Source of the DNA: Duncaniella muricolitica
GTDB lineage: Bacteria; Bacteroidota; Bacteroidia; Bacteroidales; Muribaculaceae
Reading direction: 5' to 3'
Length of the DNA: 64,000 bases
Assembly (NCBI GenBank): GCA_025808375.1
Contig: CP061009.1
Location: 1,054,001 to 1,118,000, forward strand
The notes under the pieces were generated by a model. It ran no database searches, was not told the origin of the DNA, and was given only the letters and a program-made list of their open reading frames with translations. The position numbers and the translations under genes were made by a program. Numbering within the stretch: the first letter of the stretch is position 1; each line of letters begins with the position of its first letter. Positions 8,380 to 17,067 of the stretch are shown here, piece after piece.

Positions 8380-9255
8380 ATGTGGGTACTTCTCGCTACA
8401 GTCTCGGCTCTGTGTCTTGGATTCTATGACGTGATGAAGAAGTTGTCGGTCAACGGCAACAATGTGCTCGGAGTGCTGTTTCTCAACACCCTGTTTGGCG
8501 CGCTGTTCATGCTACCTGTGATTATCGTCGGGCTTATGCACGGCAATTACGGGCTTGGCGGCACGCTTGCCGGTCACGGCTTCATTCTCGTCAAGTCGGG
8601 CATAGTGCTCGCCTCATGGCTGCTCGGCTATGCGAGCATCAAGCATCTGCCTTTGACCATCGCCGGGCCGGTCAACGCTTCGCGTCCGGTGCTGGTGCTT
8701 GTGGGCGCGCTGATCATATTCGGCGAGCGTCTCAATCTCTGGCAGTGGGCCGGTGTGCTCATCGGCTTCTGGTCGCTGTTCTTTATCAGTCGTGTCGGAG
8801 GGCGCGAAGGATTTTCGCTCAAAAGCAGCCGCTGGGTGTGGATGGCCATCGGAGCCACCGCGCTTGGAGCTGTCAGCGCGCTCTATGACAAGTATCTGCT
8901 CACACGCTTCGAGCCTCTTGAAGTTCAGGCCTGGTATTCGCTCTATCAGCTTGTGATAATGGGCGTGACGCTGGGTGTGATCATGAAGGTCACCCGTGTC
9001 ACCACCCCTTTGCGCTGGCGGTGGTCCATTCCGCTCATATCGGTGTTCCTGACCGTGGCCGACATCGCCTACTTCTATTCGCTGTCGCTCGACGGGTCGA
9101 TGATAGCCGTCGTGTCAATGATAAGACGCGGCAGTGTGATAGTGTCGTTTTTCTATGGCGTGATAGCACTGCATGAGAAAAATATCCGGCTCAAACTGAT
9201 TGACCTGACCATGCTGCTCATAGGCCTGACCTTCCTCGTGATAGGAAGCCTGTGA
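8380..9255 (+). CDS. EamA/DMT family transporter
   Basis: This is a drug/metabolite-type inner-membrane transporter of 291 residues with about ten hydrophobic helices in two repeats of the EamA fold (about 1-130 and 145-290). The second repeat contains the typical tail ALHEKNIRLKLIDL. It starts with ATG 28 bp after the SulP gene and is probably cotranscribed with it. Substrates of this family are diverse and not predictable here. Confidence 0.8.
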   Translation: MWVLLATVSALCLGFYDVMKKLSVNGNNVLGVLFLNTLFGALFMLPVIIVGLMHGNYGLGGTLAGHGFILVKSGIVLASWLLGYASIKHLPLTIAGPVNASRPVLVLVGALIIFGERLNLWQWAGVLIGFWSLFFISRVGGREGFSLKSSRWVWMAIGATALGAVSALYDKYLLTRFEPLEVQAWYSLYQLVIMGVTLGVIMKVTRVTTPLRWRWSIPLISVFLTVADIAYFYSLSLDGSMIAVVSMIRRGSVIVSFFYGVIALHEKNIRLKLIDLTMLLIGLTFLVIGSL

Positions 9256-9331
9256 AAAAGCGGATGAAAAGGTGTATAAAAAAGTTTCTTAAAACTTGAA
9301 TATCATTCTTCATTTAGTGATTAAAAATCGC

Positions 9332-9339
9332 TAACTTTG
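9332..9339 (+). promoter_or_regulatory. -7 box upstream of purH
   Basis: TAACTTTG followed by C is a good -7 element 29 bp before the purH start. The -33 position is degenerate (no TTG at 20 bp spacing). It probably also feeds the mre genes downstream, because no clear promoter follows until the mreB-mreC gap. Confidence 0.45.
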
Positions 9340-9368
9340 CACTCTGAAAAAATCCAATAGCTACCCTC

Positions 9369-10913
9369 ATGTCAGATAATAAACGTATCAAGACCGCGCT
9401 CGTATCCGTATTTTATAAGGACGGGCTTGAAGAAATCCTTTCGCTCCTCCACCAGAACGGTGTGACATTCCTCTCGACCGGCGGCACCCGCTCCTTCATC
9501 GAAGGACTCGGCTACCCCTGTCAGGCAGTGGAAGACCTCACCGGCTATCCCTCCATTCTCGGAGGTCGTGTGAAGACACTTCACCCCAAAGTGTTCGGAG
9601 GCATCCTTAACCGTCGCGATAATGAGGGTGACCGCGCTCAGATAGCTCAGTATGAGATCCCGGAGATTGACCTGGTGATTGTAGACCTCTATCCCTTCAG
9701 CGCGACAGTGGCTTCAGGCGCACCCGAAGCCGATATCATCGAGAAGATCGACATAGGCGGCATCTCGCTCATACGCGGAGCTGCCAAGAATTATAAAGAT
9801 GTGGTCATCGTGGCTTCCAAGGCCCAGTATGCTCCCCTGGCCGAGATGCTCAAGCGCAACGGCGCGGAGTCATCGCTCGAGGAGCGTCGCTGGTTTGCCG
9901 GACAGGCTTTTGCCGTGTCGTCAGGCTATGACACCGACATCTTCAACTATTTCGCATCGACCCCCGTCGAAAGCCCCATCGCTCCTGTCGAGGAGCTCCG
10001 CATAGCTTTTGACGACTCCAAGGCGATGCGCTATGGCGAGAATCCCCACCAGAAGGGCACCTTCTACGGCGATTTCGACGCCATGTTCGAGCAACTTCAC
10101 GGCAAGGAGATTTCTTACAACAACCTCCTTGACATCGATGCGGCCGTCAGCCTCATCTCGGAGTTTACCGATCCGACCTTCGCAGTGCTCAAGCACAATA
10201 ACGCTTGCGGTCTGGCCACACGCTCCACGATCGCCGAAGCCTGGAAGGACGCACTTGCCGGCGACCCTGTCAGCGCGTTTGGCGGAGTGCTCATCACCAA
10301 CGGCACAGTCGAGGCCGATGCTGCCGAGGAAATCAACAAGATATTCTTTGAGGTAATCATCGCCCCCGCCTACACTCCCGAGGCTCTCGAGATACTCAAG
10401 CAGAAAAAGAACCGCATTATTCTCGTTCAGAAGTCACCCCTCGCCACCACCCGCCAGTTCCGCTCATGCCTCAACGGCGCGCTTGTGCAGGACCGCGACC
10501 TCAAGATAGAGACACCCGAAGAGCTCAAGCAGGTGACAGCCAAGGCCGTCAGCCCCGCTCAGGTGGCCGACCTCCTGTTTGCCAACAAGATTGTCAAGAA
10601 CTCCAAGAGCAACGCCATTGTTCTTGCCAAGGACGGAATGCTTCTTGCCAGCGGCGTAGGCCAGACCTCGCGTGTCGACGCGCTCAAGCAGGCTATCGAG
10701 AAAGCACGCTCGTTTGGCCACGACCTCAACGGAGCAGTCATGGCTTCCGACGCCTTCTTCCCCTTCCCCGACTGTGTGGAGATAGCAGGTGAGGCCGGTA
10801 TCACAGCAGTGATACACCCCGGAGGTTCCATCCGTGACGCCGAGAGCGTAGCTTACTGCGACGCTCACGACATGGCCATGGTCACTACCGGATATCGCCA
10901 CTTCAAGCACTAA
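9369..10913 (+). CDS. purH: Bifunctional AICAR formyltransferase / IMP cyclohydrolase
   Basis: PurH carries out the last two steps of IMP synthesis: formylation of AICAR by 10-formyl-THF and ring closure. The 514 residues show the N-terminal MGS-like cyclohydrolase domain (about 1-145) with STGGTR near 37 and GGRVKTLHPKVFGG near 70, and the C-terminal transformylase domain with the catalytic Lys275-His276 in LKHNNACGLA. Length is close to the bacterial norm (about 510-530). It lies 31 bp upstream of mreB. Identification is secure. Confidence 0.96.
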   Translation: MSDNKRIKTALVSVFYKDGLEEILSLLHQNGVTFLSTGGTRSFIEGLGYPCQAVEDLTGYPSILGGRVKTLHPKVFGGILNRRDNEGDRAQIAQYEIPEIDLVIVDLYPFSATVASGAPEADIIEKIDIGGISLIRGAAKNYKDVVIVASKAQYAPLAEMLKRNGAESSLEERRWFAGQAFAVSSGYDTDIFNYFASTPVESPIAPVEELRIAFDDSKAMRYGENPHQKGTFYGDFDAMFEQLHGKEISYNNLLDIDAAVSLISEFTDPTFAVLKHNNACGLATRSTIAEAWKDALAGDPVSAFGGVLITNGTVEADAAEEINKIFFEVIIAPAYTPEALEILKQKKNRIILVQKSPLATTRQFRSCLNGALVQDRDLKIETPEELKQVTAKAVSPAQVADLLFANKIVKNSKSNAIVLAKDGMLLASGVGQTSRVDALKQAIEKARSFGHDLNGAVMASDAFFPFPDCVEIAGEAGITAVIHPGGSIRDAESVAYCDAHDMAMVTTGYRHFKH

Positions 10914-10944
10914 TCCTCCTCCTAAAAACACATTAATATATTAA

Positions 10945-11964
10945 ATGGGACTTTTTTCATTCACCAAAGAGATAGCTATTGACCTTGGTACCGCCAATAC
11001 TATCATCATACACAACGACAAGATCGTCATCGACGAGCCTTCGATCGTAGCCTTGGAGAAGCGCACCGGCAAGCTCATCGCCGTCGGTCGCGAGGCCAAG
11101 CTCATGCAGGGCAAGGAAAACGACGGCATCGAGACCATCCGCCCGCTCCGCAAGGGTGTGATAGCCAACTTCAATGCCGCTGAGATGATGATACGCGGCC
11201 TTATCAAGAAGGCCAGCTCGAAGAGCAACTGGTTCTCCCCCTCCATGAAGATGGTGGTGGGTATCCCCTCGGGCTCTACCGAGGTCGAGATACGCGCCGT
11301 GCGCGACTCGTCGGAGCATGCCGGCGGACGTGACGTCTACATGATATACGAGCCGATGGCAGCAGCCCTCGGTATCGGCATCGACGTGCTCGCCCCGCAG
11401 GGCAACATGATTGTCGACATAGGCGGCGGCACCACTGAGATTGCCGTAATCTCGCTGGGTGGCATCGTGTCAAACAAGAGCATCCAGGTGGCCGGCGACG
11501 ACCTTACCGACGACATCATGGAACACATGAGCCGCGTGCACAATGTCAAGGTGGGCGAGCGCACAGCCGAGCAGATCAAAATCAATGTCGGTTCGGCCCT
11601 CACCGAGCTTGAAAACCCGCCAGAGGACTTCATCGTACACGGTCCCAACAAAATGACCGCACTCCCCATGGAGGTGCCCGTGAGCTACCAGGAAATCTCT
11701 CACTGTATCGAGAAGTCAATCTCGCGCATCGAGGCAGCCGTGCTTCAGGCCCTTGACGAGACTCCCCCGGAGCTCTACTCCGACATCGTGATGAACGGCA
11801 TCTTCCTTGCCGGCGGCGGTGCCATGCTCCGCGGTCTCGACAAGCGTCTCACCGACAAGATAGGCATCCAGTTCCATATCGCCGAGGATCCCCTCCTCGC
11901 GGTGGCCAAGGGTACCGGTGTGGCTCTCAAAAACATCGAGACATTCTCATTCCTCATCCGATAA
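10945..11964 (+). CDS. mreB: Rod-shape determining protein MreB
   Basis: MreB is the bacterial actin that guides the elongation machinery along the cell wall. The 339-residue protein shows the actin-fold ATP motifs: DLGTANTIIIH near the N-terminus, DIGGGTTEIAVISLGG near 158 and the adenosine loop GIFLAGGGAMLRG near 290. It begins a cell-shape cluster (mreB-mreC-mreD-mrdA-rodA) and follows purH by 31 bp. The length matches the usual 335-345. Confidence 0.97.
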   Translation: MGLFSFTKEIAIDLGTANTIIIHNDKIVIDEPSIVALEKRTGKLIAVGREAKLMQGKENDGIETIRPLRKGVIANFNAAEMMIRGLIKKASSKSNWFSPSMKMVVGIPSGSTEVEIRAVRDSSEHAGGRDVYMIYEPMAAALGIGIDVLAPQGNMIVDIGGGTTEIAVISLGGIVSNKSIQVAGDDLTDDIMEHMSRVHNVKVGERTAEQIKINVGSALTELENPPEDFIVHGPNKMTALPMEVPVSYQEISHCIEKSISRIEAAVLQALDETPPELYSDIVMNGIFLAGGGAMLRGLDKRLTDKIGIQFHIAEDPLLAVAKGTGVALKNIETFSFLIR

Positions 11965-12010
11965 CATATCAGCACTACGCGCCTGAGGCATGAGCCTCGG
12001 ACAGAGCGTG

Positions 12011-12102
12011 TGTCAAAATGTCAGTTTGCAGAATGGGGCTCCGTGATGACCCCGTCCACGGATGCAATTATGCAAGCCTCCTGCAAGCTGACATTTTTGA
12101 CG
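12011..12102 (+). other. Structured inverted repeat in the mreB-mreC gap
   Basis: TGTCAAAATGTCAGTTTGCAG (12011-12031, quoted with its last base) pairs with CTGCAAGCTGACATTTTTG and following bases (12081-12102) through about 20 bp, with one bulge and one wobble. An inner hairpin TCCGTG (12040-12045) / CACGGA (12057-12062) sits in the loop. It has no T-tract, so it does not look like a simple terminator. It could be an mRNA processing or stability element or a remnant of a small palindromic repeat. Confidence 0.45.
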
Positions 12103-12170
12103 CATTGTGTCTCAGAGAGGCAAGCGGCGTCGGGAGTGTGGTGTGACACACATACAATAAAGACAGACAA

Positions 12171-13025
12171 GTGAGCGAACTGCTGAAATTTTTTGTGCGA
12201 TACAGTTCGTGGTTTCTGTTCGTCATATATCTGATAGCCGGAAGTGTGCTGCTCTTTTCGGGCAATCCGTTTCAGCATCATGTGTATCTGACGTCGGCCA
12301 ACGAAGTGTCATCGGGGCTTTACAAGGCATCCAACAGTGTCACATCCTATTTTTCTCTCAAGGAGATAAACGAGGATCTGCAACGTCGTAACTCCGACCT
12401 TGAGCTTGAGGTGTATCGTCTCAACAAGGTCATAGACGATTACAGCAGCCGGCTCTATGCCGACACCATGAGTGTCGACTCGGCCCTGTCGCGCTATCAT
12501 TTCATCATAGCCCACGTAATCAACAACTCCATCAATCATGCCCACAATTATATCACCATCGAGAAAGGACGTCTCGACGGAGTGGAGCCTGAGATGGGTG
12601 TCATGGACCAGAACGGCATTGTGGGCATAGTGAATGTGGTGGGCGACCACACGGCGCGACTCATATCGGTGCTTAATCCCTATCTGCGTCTTGCATGCAA
12701 GGTCAAGGGCCACAATCAGGTGGGTTCGCTCGTATGGGACGGCAAAGACCCCACCGAGGTCATACTCGAAGAGCTGCCCAAGCACTCCGAGTTCATGCCG
12801 GGCGACACTATCGTCACCAGCGGCTACTCCTCGGCCTTTCCCGAAGGTGTGCCGGTCGGCACCGTAGTGTCGAGCTCGCGCGATATGGAGGATAATTTCT
12901 ATACGTTGCGCGTCAAACTGTTTACCGATTTTTCAACCCTCTCGACCGTGCGTGTCATCCGCGACAACATGCGCGACGAGCTTGCCACCGTCGAGAAGGA
13001 ACTCGAAGTCAAGAATGTCAACTAA
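12171..13025 (+). CDS. mreC: Rod-shape determining protein MreC (GTG start)
   Basis: MreC is a bitopic membrane protein that links MreB with PBP2 and RodA in the elongasome. The start is GTG at 12171. No ATG fits, because the membrane helix (about 12-30) begins immediately after it. A coiled coil follows (about 62-92), then the beta-rich periplasmic MreC domain (about 120-270) with QNGIVGIVNVVGDHTARL and FPEGVPVGTV. The 284-residue length is normal. It is 206 bp after mreB and 9 bp before mreD. Confidence 0.93.
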   Translation: MSELLKFFVRYSSWFLFVIYLIAGSVLLFSGNPFQHHVYLTSANEVSSGLYKASNSVTSYFSLKEINEDLQRRNSDLELEVYRLNKVIDDYSSRLYADTMSVDSALSRYHFIIAHVINNSINHAHNYITIEKGRLDGVEPEMGVMDQNGIVGIVNVVGDHTARLISVLNPYLRLACKVKGHNQVGSLVWDGKDPTEVILEELPKHSEFMPGDTIVTSGYSSAFPEGVPVGTVVSSSRDMEDNFYTLRVKLFTDFSTLSTVRVIRDNMRDELATVEKELEVKNVN

Positions 13026-13034
13026 CGTCACACG

Positions 13035-13556
13035 ATGAGCAAGACCACGCTGCAATTCATATTACTCGGACTCATACTGGTGCTCGCACAGGTGATAGTG
13101 TTCAATCACATCTGCCTGTTCAATGTGGCGGTGCCCATGGTATTTATCTATCTTATCATCCGCCTGCCCATCACGCTGTCGCTCAACTGGACACTCACCG
13201 TCGGATTTTTTCTCGGTCTGGTGGTCGACGTGTTTTCCGACACCTACGGCATGAACGCCATCGCCTGTACTGTTCTCGCCATGCTCAAGCGTCCGGTGCT
13301 GAGACTCTATGTGCCTCGCGAGGAGGACCTGACACGTCCCGAGCCGTCGATGCTCTCGCTCGGCACCGCCGTCTTCATGAAATATCTTCTGACGATGACG
13401 CTCATCTACTGTACGCTGATATTTCTTATCGAAGCCTTTACCTTTTTCAATCCTCTCCAGCTCGTGTTGCGCATCATATTCAGCACATTACTGTCAATGT
13501 TTCTGATGCTCGGCATCGACTCGATAATGACTCCAAGAAGTGAGAAAAGACTATAA
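13035..13556 (+). CDS. mreD: Rod-shape determining protein MreD
   Basis: MreD is a small polytopic membrane protein of the elongasome. The 173 residues form about five or six hydrophobic segments with little soluble sequence. The motif GFFLGLVVDVFSDTYGMNA (about 58-76) is characteristic. The gene lies 9 bp after mreC, and its last 17 bp overlap the GTG start of mrdA, which suggests translational coupling. Confidence 0.9.
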   Translation: MSKTTLQFILLGLILVLAQVIVFNHICLFNVAVPMVFIYLIIRLPITLSLNWTLTVGFFLGLVVDVFSDTYGMNAIACTVLAMLKRPVLRLYVPREEDLTRPEPSMLSLGTAVFMKYLLTMTLIYCTLIFLIEAFTFFNPLQLVLRIIFSTLLSMFLMLGIDSIMTPRSEKRL

Positions 13557-15402
13557 CCTGGCCAAACGGCAATATGTCATAGGCGGATTCATAGTTATAA
13601 TTGCTATAATATATGTGATACGCCTCTTCAACCTCCAGGTGATGGAGGACAAATACAAGGACTCGGCCGACTCCAACGCTTTTCTGCGCAAGGCCGTCTA
13701 TCCGTCGCGTGGCATAATCTATGACCGTGACGGACGTCTTGTAGTATATAACCAGCCGGCTTATGACGTGATGATTATCCCGCGCGACATCAAGGATTTC
13801 GACACGCTCGACTTTTGCCGCGCCGTCAACATCACTCCCGAGGACCTCGTGAAGCGTATGGAGGACATGCGTGACAAGCGTCGCAATCCCGGATGGTCGC
13901 CTTATTCGCCTCAGAAACTCCTGTCGCATCTTTCGGCCGAGGAGTACGGGCGTCTGCAGGAGAAACTCTACCGTTTCCCCGGATTCTATATCCAGAAGAA
14001 GATATTGCGCGAGTATAACTATAAATGTGCGTCAAATGTGCTCGGTAACATCCGAGAGGTGGGCCCCTCCGACATGGAGAAGGACCCCTATTATGCCCGC
14101 GGCGACTATATGGGCGACGTGGGTGTCGAGAACACCTACGAGCGTTTTCTGCGTGGCGTCAAAGGCACCGAGGTGTTGATGCGCGACGCCCTCGGCCGCA
14201 TACAGGGCCGATATGAGGAGGGCGCGCTCGACCGTGAGGCCGTGGCCGGAAAGAATATCAAACTGAGTCTCAATATCGAGCTTCAGCAGTATGCCGAGTC
14301 GCTGATGGTCAACAAGAAAGGTGCCGTCGTGGCTATCGAGCCGTCAACGGGCGAAGTGTTGTGTCTGGTCACGGCTCCATCCTATGACCCCTCGCTGCTC
14401 GTGGGGCGTGAGCGCGGCAACAATTACAACAAGATGATGCGCGACCTCGACAAGCCGCTTCTCAACCGTGCCATCCAGGCCACATATCCTCCCGGCTCGA
14501 CGTTCAAGCCCACGCAGGGTCTGATATTTCTCCAGGAAGGCATCATCACACCTTCGACACCCTATCCGTGCTATCACGGCTTTGTGCTGGGTCGTCTGAA
14601 AGTGGGCTGCCACGGCCACGGCTCGCCGTTGCCGCTCAAGCCGGCGTTGCAGACGTCATGTAACGCCTATTTCTGTTGGGGTCTGAAAAACATGATTGAC
14701 AAGAAGAGCAAGTATGGCACTGTGGCCAAGGCGTTTGACGTGTGGAAGCATCACATGATTTCGCAGGGCTACGGCTATAAGCTCGGCATCGACCTCCCGG
14801 GTGAGTATCGCGGATTTATCCCCAACGTGGAGTTTTACAACAAGCGTTACGGCGACGGTCACTGGAGCGCGACCACTGTCATATCCATCGCCATCGGTCA
14901 GGGCGAGATACTTGCCACTCCGTTGCAGATAGCCAACCTGTCGGCCACGATAGCCAACCGCGGCCATTACATAACGCCCCATGTCGTAAAGGAGATACAG
15001 GACACTGTGGTGCCGGCCGAGTTTCTCGAGCGGCATGACACGTCGATCGACCGCCGATGGTATGAGGAGATTGCCGAGGGCATGCGCATGGCTGTCACAG
15101 GCGGTACGTGTCGAGTGGCCAATCTTGCCGACATAGAGGTGTGCGGCAAGACGGGTACGGCCCAGAATCCTCACGGCCGCGACCACTCGGCTTTTATGGG
15201 GTTTGCTCCCTATCATGACCCCAAGATAGCGATAGCGGTCTATGTGGAAAATGCCGGTTTCGGTGCCACATTCGGTGTGCCTATCGGCTCGCTCGTGATG
15301 GAGAAGTATCTGCGCGGTTATATTCCTCCCGAACGAAAACATCTGGAGGAGCGTATGCTGCAGAGCAATACCATACAGTATGCCGGCACCAAGAAACACT
15401 GA
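13540..15402 (+). CDS. mrdA: Penicillin-binding protein 2 (PBP2, elongation transpeptidase)
   Basis: PBP2 is the class B transpeptidase that cross-links peptidoglycan during elongation. From the GTG at 13540 it has 620 residues: membrane anchor (about 12-30), the pedestal/dimerisation region (about 55-235), and the transpeptidase domain with the catalytic Ser320 in STFK, the SCN motif at 373-375 and KTG at 537-539. It overlaps mreD and precedes rodA, its glycosyltransferase partner. All catalytic motifs are intact. Confidence 0.96.
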   Translation: MRKDYNLAKRQYVIGGFIVIIAIIYVIRLFNLQVMEDKYKDSADSNAFLRKAVYPSRGIIYDRDGRLVVYNQPAYDVMIIPRDIKDFDTLDFCRAVNITPEDLVKRMEDMRDKRRNPGWSPYSPQKLLSHLSAEEYGRLQEKLYRFPGFYIQKKILREYNYKCASNVLGNIREVGPSDMEKDPYYARGDYMGDVGVENTYERFLRGVKGTEVLMRDALGRIQGRYEEGALDREAVAGKNIKLSLNIELQQYAESLMVNKKGAVVAIEPSTGEVLCLVTAPSYDPSLLVGRERGNNYNKMMRDLDKPLLNRAIQATYPPGSTFKPTQGLIFLQEGIITPSTPYPCYHGFVLGRLKVGCHGHGSPLPLKPALQTSCNAYFCWGLKNMIDKKSKYGTVAKAFDVWKHHMISQGYGYKLGIDLPGEYRGFIPNVEFYNKRYGDGHWSATTVISIAIGQGEILATPLQIANLSATIANRGHYITPHVVKEIQDTVVPAEFLERHDTSIDRRWYEEIAEGMRMAVTGGTCRVANLADIEVCGKTGTAQNPHGRDHSAFMGFAPYHDPKIAIAVYVENAGFGATFGVPIGSLVMEKYLRGYIPPERKHLEERMLQSNTIQYAGTKKH

Positions 15403-15407
15403 TATTC

Positions 15408-15446
15408 AATTAGTAATTAGTAATTAGTAATTAGTAATTAGTAATT
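15408..15446 (+). repeat. Tandem 7-bp repeat (AATTAGT) between mrdA and rodA
   Basis: Five perfect AATTAGT units run from 15408 to 15442, followed by a partial AATT. The array lies in the 97-bp spacer between mrdA and rodA. Arrays of this kind can change copy number by replication slippage; any effect on rodA expression is speculative. Confidence 0.9.
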
Positions 15447-15499
15447 GGCGGGATTTTACAAATTCATTTTTTATCATTCAACATACCTCAATACAGACA

Positions 15500-16963
15500 A
15501 TGCAGGAGAAGGAGACAACAGCTTCGGTGTTCAAATATGTCGACTGGTTTACGGTGATACTCTATCTTATCCTTGTGACTCTCGGCATGGTGAGCATATA
15601 TGCCGCCAGCTATGACTTTGACCACGCCAATATGTTGAGCTTCGCCGAGTTTTCGGGCAAGCAGTTCCGTTGGATAGGATTGTCGCTCGGTCTTGGTCTG
15701 GTGATACTGCTTATCGACGTGCGTGTGTATGAGAATTATGCTTATGTCATATATGCCGGACTGCTTGTGCTGCTGCTGATTACGATTTTCATAGCTCCCG
15801 ACATCAAGGGCTCGCATTCATGGCTTGTGCTGGGCCCGATGAGTTTGCAGCCGGCCGAGTTTGGCAAGTTTGCCACCGCGCTGTGTCTTGCCAAACTGTT
15901 TTCGAGCTATAACTTCTCGCTCAATGCTTCACGCCAGAATTACATGAGGGTGCTCACGGTGATATTTCTGCCAGTGATATTGATTCTCGGTCAGAATGAG
16001 ACCGGTTCGGCTCTGGTGTATATGTCGCTCTTCTTCGTGTTGTATCGCGAGGGCATGAGCGGACTGGTGTTGCTGGCCGCTCTGTGTGCGGTGGTGTTTT
16101 TTGTAGTGGCGGTGAAGTTTACCGATACATTGCTGCTCGGCATCCCTACGGGCCAGGCCGCTGTGTTTATGATGATAATGGTGCTGATTGTGGCCATGCT
16201 CGGCGGTTATTGTAAGGAGACCGAAGCGGCACGTAACGTGCTGCTGTGGTTTATGGGCAGCGGCGCACTCTCGGCCGGACTGACCATTGCCGGACTCGAA
16301 GTGCCCGGACTCGTGTTTTTTCTCACGGTGATAGGTGTCGCGCTGGTCTATTGCATACTGCTCATGTTCAAGACCAAGGCTCGCAAGCTCATGATTACTG
16401 TTAGTGCGGCCATCGTGTCGGTGGCGTTTCTCTTTTCAGTCAACTACACGTTTACTTCGGTGCTCAAGGAGCATCAGCAGATGCGTATCAAGGTCGCGCT
16501 CGGCATAGAGGATGACCTGCAGGGAGTCGGTTACAACGTCAACCAGTCCAAGATAGCCGTCGGCTCGGGCGGCATGTGGGGCAAAGGATTTCTCAACGGC
16601 ACCCAGACCAAACTCAAATACGTGCCCGAGCAACACACCGACTTCATTTTCTGCACCATAGGTGAGGAGGAAGGCTTTGTAGGCTCGTCGATGGTGTTGC
16701 TACTGTTTGTGATATTGATACTCAGGGTGCTCGCTATTGCCGAGCGTCAGCCCACGGTGTTTGGTCGCGTGTATGCCTACTGTGTGGCCAGCTATTTCAT
16801 ATTCCATATAGCCATCAATATAGGCATGGTGATAGGTCTGTGTCCGGTCATAGGTATTCCGTTGCCGTTTTTCAGCTATGGAGGTTCGTCGCTGTGGGGC
16901 TTCACGTTTCTGCTGTTCATATTGCTTCGCATTGACGCCTCGCGCAGAGAACGTTCGTTCTGA
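15500..16963 (+). CDS. rodA: Peptidoglycan glycosyltransferase RodA (long form)
   Basis: RodA is the SEDS-family polymerase that works with PBP2 to build glycan strands from lipid II. Conserved parts include WLVLGPMSLQPAEFGK (108-123), ETGSALVY (167-174), GYNVNQSKIAVGSGGMWGKG (344-363) and PEQHTDFIF (376-384) with the essential aspartate. At 487 residues it is longer than the usual 370-420. The extra length lies between about 190 and 315, where several additional hydrophobic segments sit. I recall Bacteroidales RodA proteins being long in general, so the insertion is probably a lineage trait. Confidence 0.93.
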   Translation: MQEKETTASVFKYVDWFTVILYLILVTLGMVSIYAASYDFDHANMLSFAEFSGKQFRWIGLSLGLGLVILLIDVRVYENYAYVIYAGLLVLLLITIFIAPDIKGSHSWLVLGPMSLQPAEFGKFATALCLAKLFSSYNFSLNASRQNYMRVLTVIFLPVILILGQNETGSALVYMSLFFVLYREGMSGLVLLAALCAVVFFVVAVKFTDTLLLGIPTGQAAVFMMIMVLIVAMLGGYCKETEAARNVLLWFMGSGALSAGLTIAGLEVPGLVFFLTVIGVALVYCILLMFKTKARKLMITVSAAIVSVAFLFSVNYTFTSVLKEHQQMRIKVALGIEDDLQGVGYNVNQSKIAVGSGGMWGKGFLNGTQTKLKYVPEQHTDFIFCTIGEEEGFVGSSMVLLLFVILILRVLAIAERQPTVFGRVYAYCVASYFIFHIAINIGMVIGLCPVIGIPLPFFSYGGSSLWGFTFLLFILLRIDASRRERSF

Positions 16964-17017
16964 TGAAAAACAGATGGTAAAAAGACATAAATTTATACTT
17001 TTTTGACGGGCTTTTGG

Positions 17018-17048
17018 TTGTATGCAATATGATTTATGATTAAATTTG
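17018..17048 (+). promoter_or_regulatory. Promoter of the galM operon
   Basis: TTG at 17018-17020 and TAAATTTG at 17041-17048 are 20 bp apart. The -7 box ends 19 bp before the galM start codon, leaving only a short leader. Confidence 0.6.
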
Positions 17049-17067
17049 CCAAAACATCATAATCATC

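Noticed and set aside
12021..12281. Antisense frames (86 and 65 codons) over the mreB-mreC gap
   Set aside because: They cover the inverted repeat and the mreC start. No coding signal beyond the lack of stops.
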